A stretch of DNA of 64,000 nucleotides, taken from NCBI GenBank assembly GCA_937922785.1, contig CALAJQ010000004.1, positions 62,001-126,000 on the forward strand, written 5' to 3'. A program made the translations under genes and the position numbers. This stretch comes from an uncultured Acidimicrobiales bacterium. GTDB lineage: Bacteria > Actinomycetota > Acidimicrobiia > Acidimicrobiales > SZUA-35. Below the pieces are notes generated by a model. The model was given only the letters and a program-made list of their open reading frames with translations, had not been told where the DNA came from and did no database searches. Shown in pieces: positions 50,014-59,162 of this stretch (positions are counted from its first letter, which is position 1; every line of letters starts with the position of its first letter).

Positions 50014-50949
50014 GTGAAATTCGTGCGCGGCTTGCTTATAGCCATTGCTTTTGTAACCTTTCCGGTTGCCCTAATAGCGCTGGCCGACTCGGTGTTGGTT
50101 GAACGTGATGTCCCCGAATTGTTCGGCAGTATTGCTCGAGAAGCCGCGAATGATCCTGTGGCCCGATCCGAGTTGGCAGATGAGCTTGTCGAGATGTGGT
50201 TAGATGAGCAGCCTGAAGTAGTAAATCAGCTGACAGCAGTCGGGCTAGACCCGGTTCAGACCCTTCGAGCCACGTTCGTCAAGTTGGCTGAGACTCCACC
50301 GTTCTTGGATGAGTTCGAACGAGGCGCAACCCAGTTCGGTGAAGATCTTGTGTCTGGCCGTCGACCCATACTCCGCCTTGACTTCACAGACGCGATTGAA
50401 GAGTCGAAGGCCAGTTTCGACCCATTGGTTCTACTAGCGATTCGAGACTTCTCGATGATTGAGACAATGCCAATGACCGACGACGAGGCCCTTCGTCTGC
50501 AAGGCGGGGCCGCGGACATAAGGCTTTACGCGCTGTTCGGCGCAGCCATCTCCTTTCTACTCTTGGCACTGCTGACCTCAAGCGTGCGTCACCACTTCGG
50601 TGCCCTGTTCCTTGCCGGAATGCCAGTCTTGTTCATTCAGCGAGCGATTCTCACTGAACTAGGCGAAGATCCCGATCCCGTTGACGCACTCATCGGTTCG
50701 TTGATCGCAGAAACTTGGTTGCCGTGGACCCACCGAATGATGTTTGTGTCGGCGGGCGCACTTGTGGTGCTGCTGGCCAGCTACAAACTGATGCCACCCA
50801 GCGGATCGAGTGCAGTGCCCTATGCCAAAGGCACCAAAAGCCTCCCGCCAAGACCAGTTATCATCAATCCGGCCGAGGACGACAGCTACGTATTCGCAAG
50901 TGAGAGCGATCACCAGTCCTTGCGAGCCCTTTCGATTGTTGAGGACTAG
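50014..50949 (+). CDS. Unidentified four-helix membrane protein
   Basis: A 311-residue protein starting with GTG at 50014, family not recognised. Seen: a hydrophobic start GLLIAIAFVTFPVALIALA (signal-like or first helix), a soluble acidic segment of about 150 residues rich in Glu/Leu (for example LVEMWLDEQPEVVNQLTAVGLDPV), then three helices: ALFGAAISFLLLALLTSSV, FGALFLAGMPVLFIQRAIL and MMFVSAGALVVLLASYKLM, and a C-terminal cytosolic tail. It lies 32 bases after the propeller-like protein gene and may share its operon. No motif reveals an activity. Confidence 0.55.
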   Translation: MKFVRGLLIAIAFVTFPVALIALADSVLVERDVPELFGSIAREAANDPVARSELADELVEMWLDEQPEVVNQLTAVGLDPVQTLRATFVKLAETPPFLDEFERGATQFGEDLVSGRRPILRLDFTDAIEESKASFDPLVLLAIRDFSMIETMPMTDDEALRLQGGAADIRLYALFGAAISFLLLALLTSSVRHHFGALFLAGMPVLFIQRAILTELGEDPDPVDALIGSLIAETWLPWTHRMMFVSAGALVVLLASYKLMPPSGSSAVPYAKGTKSLPPRPVIINPAEDDSYVFASESDHQSLRALSIVED

Positions 50950-50966
50950 CGAACTAACATCGGCCG

Positions 50967-51953
50967 GTGGCCAAGATTCCCCTAGTCGACCTCGGCGACG
51001 TGAACGACCCTGACGGTAACGACCAGTCTGGTCGCCGGCTTCTTGAAGCCCTTGGCGAGTTTGGCTTTGTGTCTGTAGTCGGTCATGGGGTCGACCAAGA
51101 GCTGTTCGGCCAGATGCGGGCCATGCTAGAACGACTGTTTGGGGCCAGTCCCGAAACCAAGCAGGCGTGGGCCGTTCAGCGCAACAACTACCGCGGCTTT
51201 ATCCCGCTTGACTTCTTTACTCCCAACCGAGCCGAGGCAAACGGCTGGAACCCTGACCGTTATGAGGGTTACAAGCTGCATTGGGAGTGTCCGGCCAACC
51301 ATCCAGTTCAGAACGAGTGCAGGCTTTACGGTCCTAACATCTTTCCGCCACACGTTCCGGAAATGGCCGAACTGGTCACTCGTTATTGGGAAGCCTGTGA
51401 TCGTCTAGTCGGACGCCTGCTTCCGGTTTTTGCCGACGCTCTTGGAGTAGACCGCACAACATTTGCCAATATGCACGAGGCTCCGCTGACCAATATGTCG
51501 CTCTTGCACTACCCAGCACAAGACCCAACTGACATGAGTGTCGGCATGCACCCCCACAAAGACACCAATGTGCTCACTTTTGTTCACCCTGGACCAGTTG
51601 GCGGTCTAAAGATTAGATCCAGAGCTGGAGCCTGGGTCGACGCAGAGCCGCCACCGGAAGCGCTGTTGGTAAACATCGGCGAGATGCTCGAACTTTGGAG
51701 TGGCGGCCACTTCCCGGCAACACCTCACCAGGTTTTCAACAACTCCGGCCAACCCAGATACTCGTTCCCCTACTTCCTAGTTCCTAACCATCGAGTTGTC
51801 GTCGAACCGTTAGTACAGCCAATTCCGGGCTTCGCCGCTGGGCCGATGCCAGTGGGTGAGTTGTCAGCCGAAGTGTGGCGCACCAACTGGCCAGACGAGA
51901 CGCCCTCTGAGTCAGGATTCGATCTAGGCACCCTGGACCGGTCACAGACATGA
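50967..51953 (+). CDS. Isopenicillin-N-synthase-family 2-oxoglutarate/Fe(II) oxygenase
   Basis: A 328-residue double-stranded beta-helix oxygenase. Seen: IPLVDLGDVNDPDG at the start, FGFVSVVGHGVDQELF, GMHPHKDTNVLTFVHPGPVGGLKIRSR near residues 195-222 with the HxD iron pair, and ATPHQVFNNSGQPRYSFPYF with the distal His and the RxS 2-oxoglutarate motif. The fold is that of plant-type and IPNS-like dioxygenases. Substrate unknown. The GTG start follows the previous gene by 17 bases. Its stop overlaps the FAD oxidoreductase start as ATGA, so the two probably act in one pathway. Confidence 0.85.
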   Translation: MAKIPLVDLGDVNDPDGNDQSGRRLLEALGEFGFVSVVGHGVDQELFGQMRAMLERLFGASPETKQAWAVQRNNYRGFIPLDFFTPNRAEANGWNPDRYEGYKLHWECPANHPVQNECRLYGPNIFPPHVPEMAELVTRYWEACDRLVGRLLPVFADALGVDRTTFANMHEAPLTNMSLLHYPAQDPTDMSVGMHPHKDTNVLTFVHPGPVGGLKIRSRAGAWVDAEPPPEALLVNIGEMLELWSGGHFPATPHQVFNNSGQPRYSFPYFLVPNHRVVVEPLVQPIPGFAAGPMPVGELSAEVWRTNWPDETPSESGFDLGTLDRSQT

Positions 51954-53314
51954 CGGACTTTGTCTCCGAACCCGCACGCCAGACCGCAGTTCTCGCCAGG
52001 GCCGAAGTGGTGGTAATCGGTTCTGGCCCCGGCGGCCTGGCGGCGGCAATCGGAGCGGCCAGAGCCGGAGCGTCGGTCATCTTGCTGGAGAGAAACGGTT
52101 GTTTCGGCGGCAACATCACTCAGGTCGGAGTGGAGGGTTTTGCCTGGTATCGCCACGAAAACACTGTGGATTCTGAGGGCATAGGTATCGAATTTGAAGA
52201 ACGGGCCAAAGCAATGGGTGCCGCCCAACCCGAACCCCAATCCGACAGTCACGCCCTTGACGCTGAAGGTTTCAAATACGTCGCTGATGTCATGGTCCTT
52301 GAAGCTGGCATTAACCCAATACTTCACGCCACCGTCGTGTCACCCATCACCGAAGGCGACGCAATCACCGGCGTAATTGTCGAGTCGAAGTCCGGGCGCC
52401 ATGCCGTGCTGGGTGAAGTGGTTATAGATGCCTCGGGCGACGCTGACATTGCCTACAGGATCGGAGCTCCAACCCACAAGACTCCAGTGGAAGAAATGAT
52501 GGCTGCGTCGGTCATGTTCCACCTCACAGGGATAGACAAGAGAGCTTTCCTCGCCGGTGTTGCCGAAGACCCCCAAACTTATAAGGACTGGGAGGGCGGA
52601 GGCTGGACTATTGAGACCACCGGCAAAGAAGACAAGATGTTCTCACCCTTCTTGCGAAAGCCGTTCACCAAGGCAATTGAGGCCGGGCTAATTCCAAGTG
52701 ACCTTAAGACCCTTGGGGGAACCTGGGGGGCGATCTCTGATCAGGGAGACCTCACCTACATGAATATCGTGCACCTGGACCGCATCGACGGAACCGATGT
52801 CGCTAGCCTTACCGCCGGGGAAATCGAAGGGCGGAGGCAGGCAATCTTTGCCACCGATGCCATCAGACGCTTTACCCCCGGAGCCGAAGGGGCCAAGCTA
52901 AGAAACTTTGGCATGACAATCGGAATTCGAGACACCCGCAAGATCGATGCCGCTTACAACATGACTGCCAGTGATGTGAGGAATCAGGGTCGGTTCGATG
53001 ACTCAATCGGCATCTTCCCCGAGTTCATCGACGGCTACGGAATTCTGATCTTGCCCACAACAGGCCGCTACTTCCAAGTGCCATACCGATCGATGCTGCC
53101 AAAGGGTGTAAAGAACTTGCTGGTTACTGGCCGCAGCATCGGGGGCGACAGAGACAGCCACGCAGCAGTACGCAACATGATGTGCTGCACGGTGGCCGGG
53201 CAGGGAGCTGGCGTTGCGGCCGCGATAGCCGTGCGAACCAAACAAGACGTCGCAAATGTTGACATCGCCCGAGTTCAAGCAGAGCTAAAACGCCAGGAAG
53301 TTCGAATCACCTGA
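51950..53314 (+). CDS. FAD-dependent oxidoreductase
   Basis: A 454-residue flavoprotein of the PF12831-type. Seen: VVVIGSGPGGLAAAIGAARAGASVILLERNGCFGGNITQVG near residues 20-60 (dinucleotide-binding GxGxxG and E), VVIDASGDADIAYRIG and, near the C-terminus, GVKNLLVTGRSIGGDRDSHAAVRNMMCCTVAGQGAGVAAAIAV for FAD. No fumarate-reductase or ferredoxin domain. Coupled to the 2-oxoglutarate oxygenase gene by ATGA, so a two-step oxidation of one substrate is inferred. Confidence 0.83.
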   Translation: MTDFVSEPARQTAVLARAEVVVIGSGPGGLAAAIGAARAGASVILLERNGCFGGNITQVGVEGFAWYRHENTVDSEGIGIEFEERAKAMGAAQPEPQSDSHALDAEGFKYVADVMVLEAGINPILHATVVSPITEGDAITGVIVESKSGRHAVLGEVVIDASGDADIAYRIGAPTHKTPVEEMMAASVMFHLTGIDKRAFLAGVAEDPQTYKDWEGGGWTIETTGKEDKMFSPFLRKPFTKAIEAGLIPSDLKTLGGTWGAISDQGDLTYMNIVHLDRIDGTDVASLTAGEIEGRRQAIFATDAIRRFTPGAEGAKLRNFGMTIGIRDTRKIDAAYNMTASDVRNQGRFDDSIGIFPEFIDGYGILILPTTGRYFQVPYRSMLPKGVKNLLVTGRSIGGDRDSHAAVRNMMCCTVAGQGAGVAAAIAVRTKQDVANVDIARVQAELKRQEVRIT

Positions 53315-53315
53315 A

Positions 53316-55076
53316 ATGTCACTACAGAATGATGACCTGAATCCGCGAATTGACTTCCTGACTTCGGTCGAACTCTTCGATGATTTTGACGAGAACGAGC
53401 TGCGGGCCCTGGCTGAAGTCTTTGAGCCCACCCTGCTAGCCGCCGGCCAGGAGTTGATGGCAGAAGGTTCTGCGTCTGACTCGTTTCATCTAGTGGTCCA
53501 AGGTCGACTTAGAGCTCTGACGGAGACTGAATCGGGCTTTAGACGACGCGGCGAGATTGGCAGAGGCGAACCGCTTGGAGAAATGGGCCTCCTGACTGGA
53601 TCGCCCAGATCGGCAACCGTCGTGGCCGTGCGGGACTCCGAACTACTAACCATGGGAGCCGATAGGTTCGACGAACTGGTGTCAGCTCACCCAGGCCTAA
53701 TCCGAAAGTTGGCTGCGTCAATAATCCAACGCTCCCGTGACGAAGCGACCAGGCCAGACTCATCGGCCCCGGTAAGTGTTCTAGTTATCCCAATCGACGA
53801 ACAGAGTCAGTCAGAACTCGAGAGCTTTGTGGACCGACTTAGCGCCGAGCTGAGATTGTTAGGAGACAGTGTTGCCACTTTGGGACCGACCTCGGTTTAT
53901 GACGACCTTTTGCCTTTAGAACGAAACAGCGACCGAGTCGTGTTCACGCAGACTCAACACGGCAGCTTGCTGAAGGGCTGGGTTCAGGTGGCTGATTCTG
54001 TTTTGCTTCTTAGCAGCGCGCATCCGGTACAGGCCTCTGGCATTAGCCCAGAGCTCGTCGCTGCTCTAAGTCACCCGGCTCTTGACCATAAAGACGGCGT
54101 CGAGTTGGTTCTGAATCACAAGTCGGGCACCAACCCGTCCGGCACAAGAAGATCCTTGGAAGAGCTTCAAAGGGCGGGCATCTCGGCTGGCCGCCATCAC
54201 CACGTTTCTGTAGATGATGGGCGCGGCCTAGGTCAGGTAGCTCGGCTCGTAACTCAGCGAGCGGTCGGGCTGGTCCTGGGTGGAGGCGGTGCCCGCGGCT
54301 TAGCCCACATTGGCGTGATAGACGAACTCCTCGACCGCGACATCCCGATTGACGCAATCATCGGTACTAGTGCCGGAGCAATTGTTGCCGGCGGCTTCGG
54401 TGTTGGCTATGACCGAGATAACCAGGTGCAGTACTTGGTCGATCATCTAACCAAGTCACCCATGGATTACACGCTTCCTTCAGCCGCCCTCGCCTCCGGA
54501 CGGCGAATCACCCAGCTCTGTAAAGACTTCTTTGGGGAAGTCCAAATCGAAGACTTGTGGATTGACACGTCATCGGTGTCAACCAACCTCACCCAAGATT
54601 GTTTGGCTGTTCATGACAGCGGGCCGCTATGGCGTGCTATCCGAGCTTCGCTGTCGATTCCAGTACTGTTCCCCCCGTTGCGGATTGGGGAAGACATACA
54701 CGTCGATGGAGCACTCGGCGCAAACGTTCCGATCCGCCAGCTAACCGACCGCCACGCCGGAATCACCGTCATTGCGTCTGATGTCGGTATTGACAAGACA
54801 CTTGGGTCAGACCAGCTCGCAAACGATGGTGTCACCAGTGTGGTGGCGGGGCTTAAACAGTGGCTTCCGTTCCTAGAGGCCGAAGGACCGTCGGTGATCA
54901 GACTGATCGGGCGAATGGTTGAGCTCTCCACTGGGTATGGAGATCAGCCCGAGCCTGCGTTGTTGATAAAGCATGATCTGAACGACCTCCCGCTGTTCGG
55001 ATTCGATCGCAGCTTTGAGACTGCTGACCGGGGCCGCGAGGCGGCGAAACGAATGCTGACCGGGTTCACTATCTAA
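53316..55076 (+). CDS. cNMP-binding domain plus patatin-like phospholipase (NTE-like)
   Basis: A 586-residue protein. Residues about 15-140: cyclic-nucleotide-binding fold (DFLTSVELFDDFDENELRALAEVFEP, HLVVQGRLRAL, RRGEIGRGEPLGEMGLLTGSPRSATVVAVRDSELL with the phosphate-binding loop). Residues about 310-480: patatin domain with oxyanion LVLGGGGARGLAHIGVIDELL (319-339), nucleophile GTSAG with Ser352, and the Ser-Asp dyad partner DGALGANVP (Asp464). This is the neuropathy-target-esterase layout, a lysophospholipase. It starts two bases after the previous stop. The adjacent PlsC-like gene (opposite strand) suggests phospholipid turnover. Confidence 0.86.
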   Translation: MSLQNDDLNPRIDFLTSVELFDDFDENELRALAEVFEPTLLAAGQELMAEGSASDSFHLVVQGRLRALTETESGFRRRGEIGRGEPLGEMGLLTGSPRSATVVAVRDSELLTMGADRFDELVSAHPGLIRKLAASIIQRSRDEATRPDSSAPVSVLVIPIDEQSQSELESFVDRLSAELRLLGDSVATLGPTSVYDDLLPLERNSDRVVFTQTQHGSLLKGWVQVADSVLLLSSAHPVQASGISPELVAALSHPALDHKDGVELVLNHKSGTNPSGTRRSLEELQRAGISAGRHHHVSVDDGRGLGQVARLVTQRAVGLVLGGGGARGLAHIGVIDELLDRDIPIDAIIGTSAGAIVAGGFGVGYDRDNQVQYLVDHLTKSPMDYTLPSAALASGRRITQLCKDFFGEVQIEDLWIDTSSVSTNLTQDCLAVHDSGPLWRAIRASLSIPVLFPPLRIGEDIHVDGALGANVPIRQLTDRHAGITVIASDVGIDKTLGSDQLANDGVTSVVAGLKQWLPFLEAEGPSVIRLIGRMVELSTGYGDQPEPALLIKHDLNDLPLFGFDRSFETADRGREAAKRMLTGFTI

Positions 55077-56059
55077 ACCTGCTTAGAGACCGATCTTCCA
55101 ATCTCGTTGTCCTGGGCCAGCCATAGCTCATCTAGCCATTCAACTTGTTCGGCCGGACGGGTCGGGATCTCACTGCGGGCGATCCGCCTTGCTGACACCA
55201 CCACATTCGAATTCAACGGAACTTTGGTTGCCAAGTCGGCCAAGCCTTCGAAGTTGTCGAGGCCTTCGTGGCTGATAAGAACGACGTCTGCTTCAGGCAC
55301 TGCGGCCAATAGGCCAATCACTCCCCCGGGCCGCGGCGGCAAGCTTCTTTCAAGGCCAGCAAGCCGAGCTGCACGCTCGGGTGATTTCTCTACTAGTCGC
55401 TCCATTGTTCGCTCGAGCACCGACGGGCTGAAAACACGGCCTTCGGGGAAGATCAGCAAAGCTGTCGACTCATCAGCCATGGAGGCCAATTCGCTTATCT
55501 GCGCCAACGCGCCAGGGCCGTCGTCGCGCTGAATGAACTTCCAACCCAGGCGACCATAGATCAGATCAAATCCTGGGTCAGCCAGCATATCAGCCATGAT
55601 GACCCCTCGTGTCGTCAGACCAGCGGTGTTGCAAATCAGCGGCGGCAAGGTCGAGTCAAACACACTGACGTGTCTCGCGATGACGATGACCGGACCTGGG
55701 GCAATTTGGGCAAGCGCGTTTGCAGCTAAGTCAAGCCGAACCCCCAGCAGCTGGTCAGCCCGCTTCACCAAAACGTCAGCGGACAGCATCTGGATACGGT
55801 CATAGGTTTCAACTGGGGCTCGCCCAAGCCAAAGAAACGGGGCGGCCACGATCTCAGCAGAATCGTTGACCAGATATTGAAGCGTGAAAAGGTAGACCCT
55901 GAGCTTCGGCAGCTTGAATCGGAGCCGGGCTAGATCGGAAATAGCTGCTAGCGGAGCAATGAAAGGAAAACCAAAAAGCGCAATTGCGGTCACTGCCAAC
56001 ATGGTCGGAACCGTCTTTAACCTGCGGCCGATGATTGCGTGGCGCTCAGCGTTCATCAC
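55073..56059 (-). CDS. PlsC-like lysophospholipid acyltransferase
   Basis: A 328-residue membrane-associated acyltransferase. Seen: an N-terminal hydrophobic region (TMLAVTAIALFGFPFIAPLA), VIVIARHVSVFDSTLPPLI with the HX4D catalytic pair, LIYGRLGWKFIQRDDGPG, and LLIFPEGRVFSPSV with the FPEGR glycerophosphate motif. Role: acyl transfer to a lysophospholipid or glycerol phosphate. The 3' end overlaps the convergent patatin gene by 4 bases, so the pair is convergent rather than an operon. Confidence 0.82.
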   Translation of the reverse strand: MMNAERHAIIGRRLKTVPTMLAVTAIALFGFPFIAPLAAISDLARLRFKLPKLRVYLFTLQYLVNDSAEIVAAPFLWLGRAPVETYDRIQMLSADVLVKRADQLLGVRLDLAANALAQIAPGPVIVIARHVSVFDSTLPPLICNTAGLTTRGVIMADMLADPGFDLIYGRLGWKFIQRDDGPGALAQISELASMADESTALLIFPEGRVFSPSVLERTMERLVEKSPERAARLAGLERSLPPRPGGVIGLLAAVPEADVVLISHEGLDNFEGLADLATKVPLNSNVVVSARRIARSEIPTRPAEQVEWLDELWLAQDNEIGRSVSKQV

Positions 56060-56078
56060 TGCAACCTATCCTTAAGCT

Positions 56079-56561
56079 GTGAACGACAAGACGATTGGGT
56101 ACGTGTTCGTCGGCTGTCAGGTCGTGCTGCTGTTGGCTCTAATTGTGCCTACGACAGGCGACGACTGGGTGGTTAGCGGCGGGCTGAGGCTTGTGGGTCT
56201 TGCATTTATCATCGGCGGCCTTGTTCTAGTCGGACTTGCGTCGGGCAGACTTGGTCCCGCGTTGACGGCGACGCCGGTCCCGAACGGTCGCGGAGGGCTT
56301 CGCACCGACGGTCTCTACAGACTGGTTAGGCACCCGATTTACTCTGGCGTGCTGTTGATCGTGATTGGCCTCGTGTTGCGTTCTGGGCGTTGGCTTAGCG
56401 TCGCTGTTGGGGTGGCGACCATTTCGTTCTTCCACACGAAGGCTCAGTGGGAAGAGCGCAAGCTTCGCGAGCACTTCGCCGACTACGAGGCCTATTCGAA
56501 AGTCACGCCGCGGTTTTTGCCACGACTGTCTCAGGTGTTTCGCCCGAACTCGAAGGCATAA
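56079..56561 (+). CDS. Isoprenylcysteine/phospholipid methyltransferase-like membrane protein
   Basis: A 160-residue four-helix membrane protein of the ICMT/PEMT family. Seen: hydrophobic segments VVLLALIVPTTG, VGLAFIIGGLVLVGLAS, GVLLIVIGLVLRSGRWL, and the conserved GLRTDGLYRLVRHPIYSGVLL and EERKLREHFADYEAYSKVTPRFLP used for SAM binding in this group. The methyl acceptor (isoprenylcysteine-like, phosphatidylethanolamine or another lipid) is unknown. The GTG start lies 19 bases from the divergent PlsC-like gene. The last 59 bases overlap the DMT transporter gene on the other strand. Confidence 0.8.
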   Translation: MNDKTIGYVFVGCQVVLLLALIVPTTGDDWVVSGGLRLVGLAFIIGGLVLVGLASGRLGPALTATPVPNGRGGLRTDGLYRLVRHPIYSGVLLIVIGLVLRSGRWLSVAVGVATISFFHTKAQWEERKLREHFADYEAYSKVTPRFLPRLSQVFRPNSKA

Positions 56562-57408
56562 CAATTCCGGCCAGGGCGGCCAGTACAACGGCCATTGCGA
56601 TTATCTGGGTGGCACTCAAGGATTCGTTCAGGAAGATCCAGGCGGCCGATGCTGAAACCACGGGGATCAGCAGAGTGAGCGTGGAGCTTAGCCAAAGCGG
56701 GATTTGCTGAATAGCCCAGTTCATGAGTTGGTGGCCTAGTAGACCGGCACCAAAGGCAAGGACGACCAGACCAATCCAAGACTCGGTCGTCGGCCAGCTC
56801 AGGTCCTGGCTGAACATCGCTCCCATCAAAAAATTCGACAGTCCAGCCCACATGGCAGCACCCAAGGTGTACTCGCTTGGGGTCATCAGCCCCTTGGCCT
56901 GTTTGGAGAACACAAAATAGCCAGCCCAGACAAACACTGCGCCAACTGCAAGCAGATCACCCCGAAGGCTCCACTCTGGGGACGCGCCAGCCCCGAGCAC
57001 CACCACAAATACCGCTGCCAACGCAACGCCGGCAAGCACTATGTCACGTTTGGCGATGCGTTCACCAAACAACTTGTACGCGACCACCGCCACGACGATG
57101 GGCTGGGTTGACCCAATCACGGTGGCGTTTGCAACTGTGGTCAGCTTTACGGCGCTAAAGAAGAGGGCAATGTCAAGACCTAGCGCCAGACCGCCCCACA
57201 TAGACAGCCGCATTATCTTCAACGTGAGCGGCTGGCCCCTGAACGCCATAAACAATCCAACGACCACTGCGTATAGGGTGAAACGATACGCACCCAAAGC
57301 TATGCCGGACATGTTTATGTCTTTGGCAACAACGCCACTAAGACCCCAAGCGGCCACTGCGACTCCGGCGCCTATGACACCGAGATTGTTGAATCGCTGA
57401 TCGCTCAC
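56503..57408 (-). CDS. EamA/DMT-family transporter
   Basis: A 301-residue inner-membrane protein with ten predicted helices in two five-helix EamA repeats. Seen: LGVIGAGVAVAAWGLSGVVAKDINMSGIALGAYRF at the start and AYFVFSKQAKGLMTPSEYTLGAAMWAGLSNF at the start of the second half, then LTLLIPVVSASAAWIFLNESLSATQIIAMAVVLAALAGIV. The family exports amino acids, nucleosides or drugs; substrate unknown. Overlaps the PEMT-like gene end by 59 bases on opposite strands, an unusually long antisense overlap here. Confidence 0.8.
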   Translation of the reverse strand: MSDQRFNNLGVIGAGVAVAAWGLSGVVAKDINMSGIALGAYRFTLYAVVVGLFMAFRGQPLTLKIMRLSMWGGLALGLDIALFFSAVKLTTVANATVIGSTQPIVVAVVAYKLFGERIAKRDIVLAGVALAAVFVVVLGAGASPEWSLRGDLLAVGAVFVWAGYFVFSKQAKGLMTPSEYTLGAAMWAGLSNFLMGAMFSQDLSWPTTESWIGLVVLAFGAGLLGHQLMNWAIQQIPLWLSSTLTLLIPVVSASAAWIFLNESLSATQIIAMAVVLAALAGIVMPSSSGETPETVVAKTAA

Positions 57409-57457
57409 CGCGACAGGCTAGAGGTGTACCAACAGAAGCACTAAATGGGTTTCAGAA

Positions 57458-59107
57458 CTACCCGAATCGCCCTTTTTCAGCATCTCGGTAGACCTCGGTT
57501 TGCTGTGGGGGCAGAGGATCCTTACCCAAAATCATGTCGGCCGCCTTTTCAGCAATCATCATTACAGGGGCATAGATATTGCCGTTGCTAACGACGGGCA
57601 TTACTGACGCGTCCACAACTCTCAGTCCCTCGGTGCCATAGACCCGCATCGTCTTCGGGTCGACCACGGCCATGTCGTCGGTGCCCATCTTTGCCGTGCA
57701 CGAGGGATGAAGGGCTGTTTCAGCATCCTTTGCGACCCAGGCCAAGATTTCTTCATCAGTATCCACCGACGGTCCGGGCGAAACCTCGCCGCCGTTGTAG
57801 CGATCAAATGCGGCCTGTTTCATGATGTGTCTCGTGGTGCGCACTGCTTCGATCCACTCCTGTCGGTCGTTCCCAGTGGACAAGTAGTTGAACTGCACCG
57901 CTGGGTGCTTACGAGGGTTTTTGGACTTGATCTTCACTGTGCCGCGGACGTCGGAATACATCGGCCCCACATGAACCTGATATCCGTGGTCGCCCTCAGG
58001 CGCCGAGCCGTCGTAGCGAATCGCTATTGGTAGGAAATGAAACATGAGGTTCGGATACTCGACGGTGTCGTTGCTACGCACAAACGCCCCGGCCTCAAAG
58101 TGGTTAGTTGCAGCAGGGCCGCGCCGGAACAACCACTGAAGACCAATGATTGGCATGCGCCATTTGGCCAAATAGGGCTGCATCGACACGGGCTTCTTGC
58201 AGGTGTGCTGAATGTATACCTCAAGGTGGTCTTGCAAGTTCTCACCAACACCTGGCAGCGGAGAGACCACGTCTATGCCAAGGCTGCCCAAGTGTTCCGG
58301 GTCACCAACTCCAGACAATTGAAGAAGTTGAGGAGTGTTGAATGCTCCGCCGCAAGAAATAATCTCGGTGCCCTCGGCAACCTTCTTGCGGCCGAACCTT
58401 TGGTACTCAACACCGGTAGCCCGGTTCCCGTCGAACAAGATCTTGTTGACCTTGGCCATTGTTATGACGTCGAGGTTCGGTCGGTCCATCACCGGGTGCA
58501 GATAAGCCCGGGCCGCAGAAAGTCGGCGTCCACGAACCAGGTTTTTGTCAAAGGCAGCGAAACCTTCTTGGCGATATCCGTTGACGTCATCAGTTCGGGT
58601 GAAGCCAGCTTGAGGACCGGCTGCAAGCCAAGCCTCAAACAGAGGGTTGGTGGCCGGTCCAGTTTCAAGTTTTAGCGGCCCGTCATCACCACGCCACTGG
58701 TCACCACCAACAAGACGCTTTTCCATGCGCTTGAAGTAAGGCAGGCAGTGTTCATAGTCCCAGGTTTCCATTCCAGGTTCTGCCGCCCACCGGTCAAAAT
58801 CCATGGGATTGCCACGCTGGAAGATCATTCCGTTTATGGAGCTTGACCCACCAAGGACCTTGCCACGTGCGTGGTAGACCTTCCGACCGTTCATGAACGG
58901 CTCGGGCTCGCTTTCGTACTTCCAATCATAAAATCGACTGCCGATTGGGTAGGTCAAAGCCGCCGGCATGTGAATAAAGACATCCCACTTCCAGTCTTTG
59001 CGGCCGGCTTCGAGCACCAGGACCTGGTTGTTTGGATCTTCGCTTAGCCGATTGGCAAGAGCACAACCCGCCGAGCCGCCACCAACGATGATGTAGTCAT
59101 AGGCCAT
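57458..59107 (-). CDS. GMC-family FAD oxidoreductase (choline dehydrogenase-like)
   Basis: A 549-residue flavoenzyme of the glucose-methanol-choline family. Seen: [33 protein letters not shown] near residues 3-35, [27 protein letters not shown] (PS00623-type region), [41 protein letters not shown] (PS00624-type), and a C-terminal [38 protein letters not shown] with the catalytic His. It oxidises an alcohol. Without a betaine aldehyde dehydrogenase beside it, a true choline role cannot be asserted. Confidence 0.88.
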   Translation of the reverse strand: MAYDYIIVGGGSAGCALANRLSEDPNNQVLVLEAGRKDWKWDVFIHMPAALTYPIGSRFYDWKYESEPEPFMNGRKVYHARGKVLGGSSSINGMIFQRGNPMDFDRWAAEPGMETWDYEHCLPYFKRMEKRLVGGDQWRGDDGPLKLETGPATNPLFEAWLAAGPQAGFTRTDDVNGYRQEGFAAFDKNLVRGRRLSAARAYLHPVMDRPNLDVITMAKVNKILFDGNRATGVEYQRFGRKKVAEGTEIISCGGAFNTPQLLQLSGVGDPEHLGSLGIDVVSPLPGVGENLQDHLEVYIQHTCKKPVSMQPYLAKWRMPIIGLQWLFRRGPAATNHFEAGAFVRSNDTVEYPNLMFHFLPIAIRYDGSAPEGDHGYQVHVGPMYSDVRGTVKIKSKNPRKHPAVQFNYLSTGNDRQEWIEAVRTTRHIMKQAAFDRYNGGEVSPGPSVDTDEEILAWVAKDAETALHPSCTAKMGTDDMAVVDPKTMRVYGTEGLRVVDASVMPVVSNGNIYAPVMMIAEKAADMILGKDPLPPQQTEVYRDAEKGRFG

Positions 59108-59162
59108 TGAAACAGTCCCCTTTGTCGCCGGACGATTCTACGGCGGCGCCAACTAGTTGGGG

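Noticed and set aside
57458-59107. Assigning betA (choline dehydrogenase) by name
   Set aside because: GMC motifs are clear, but no betaine aldehyde dehydrogenase, betI or transporter is adjacent and the family is broad.
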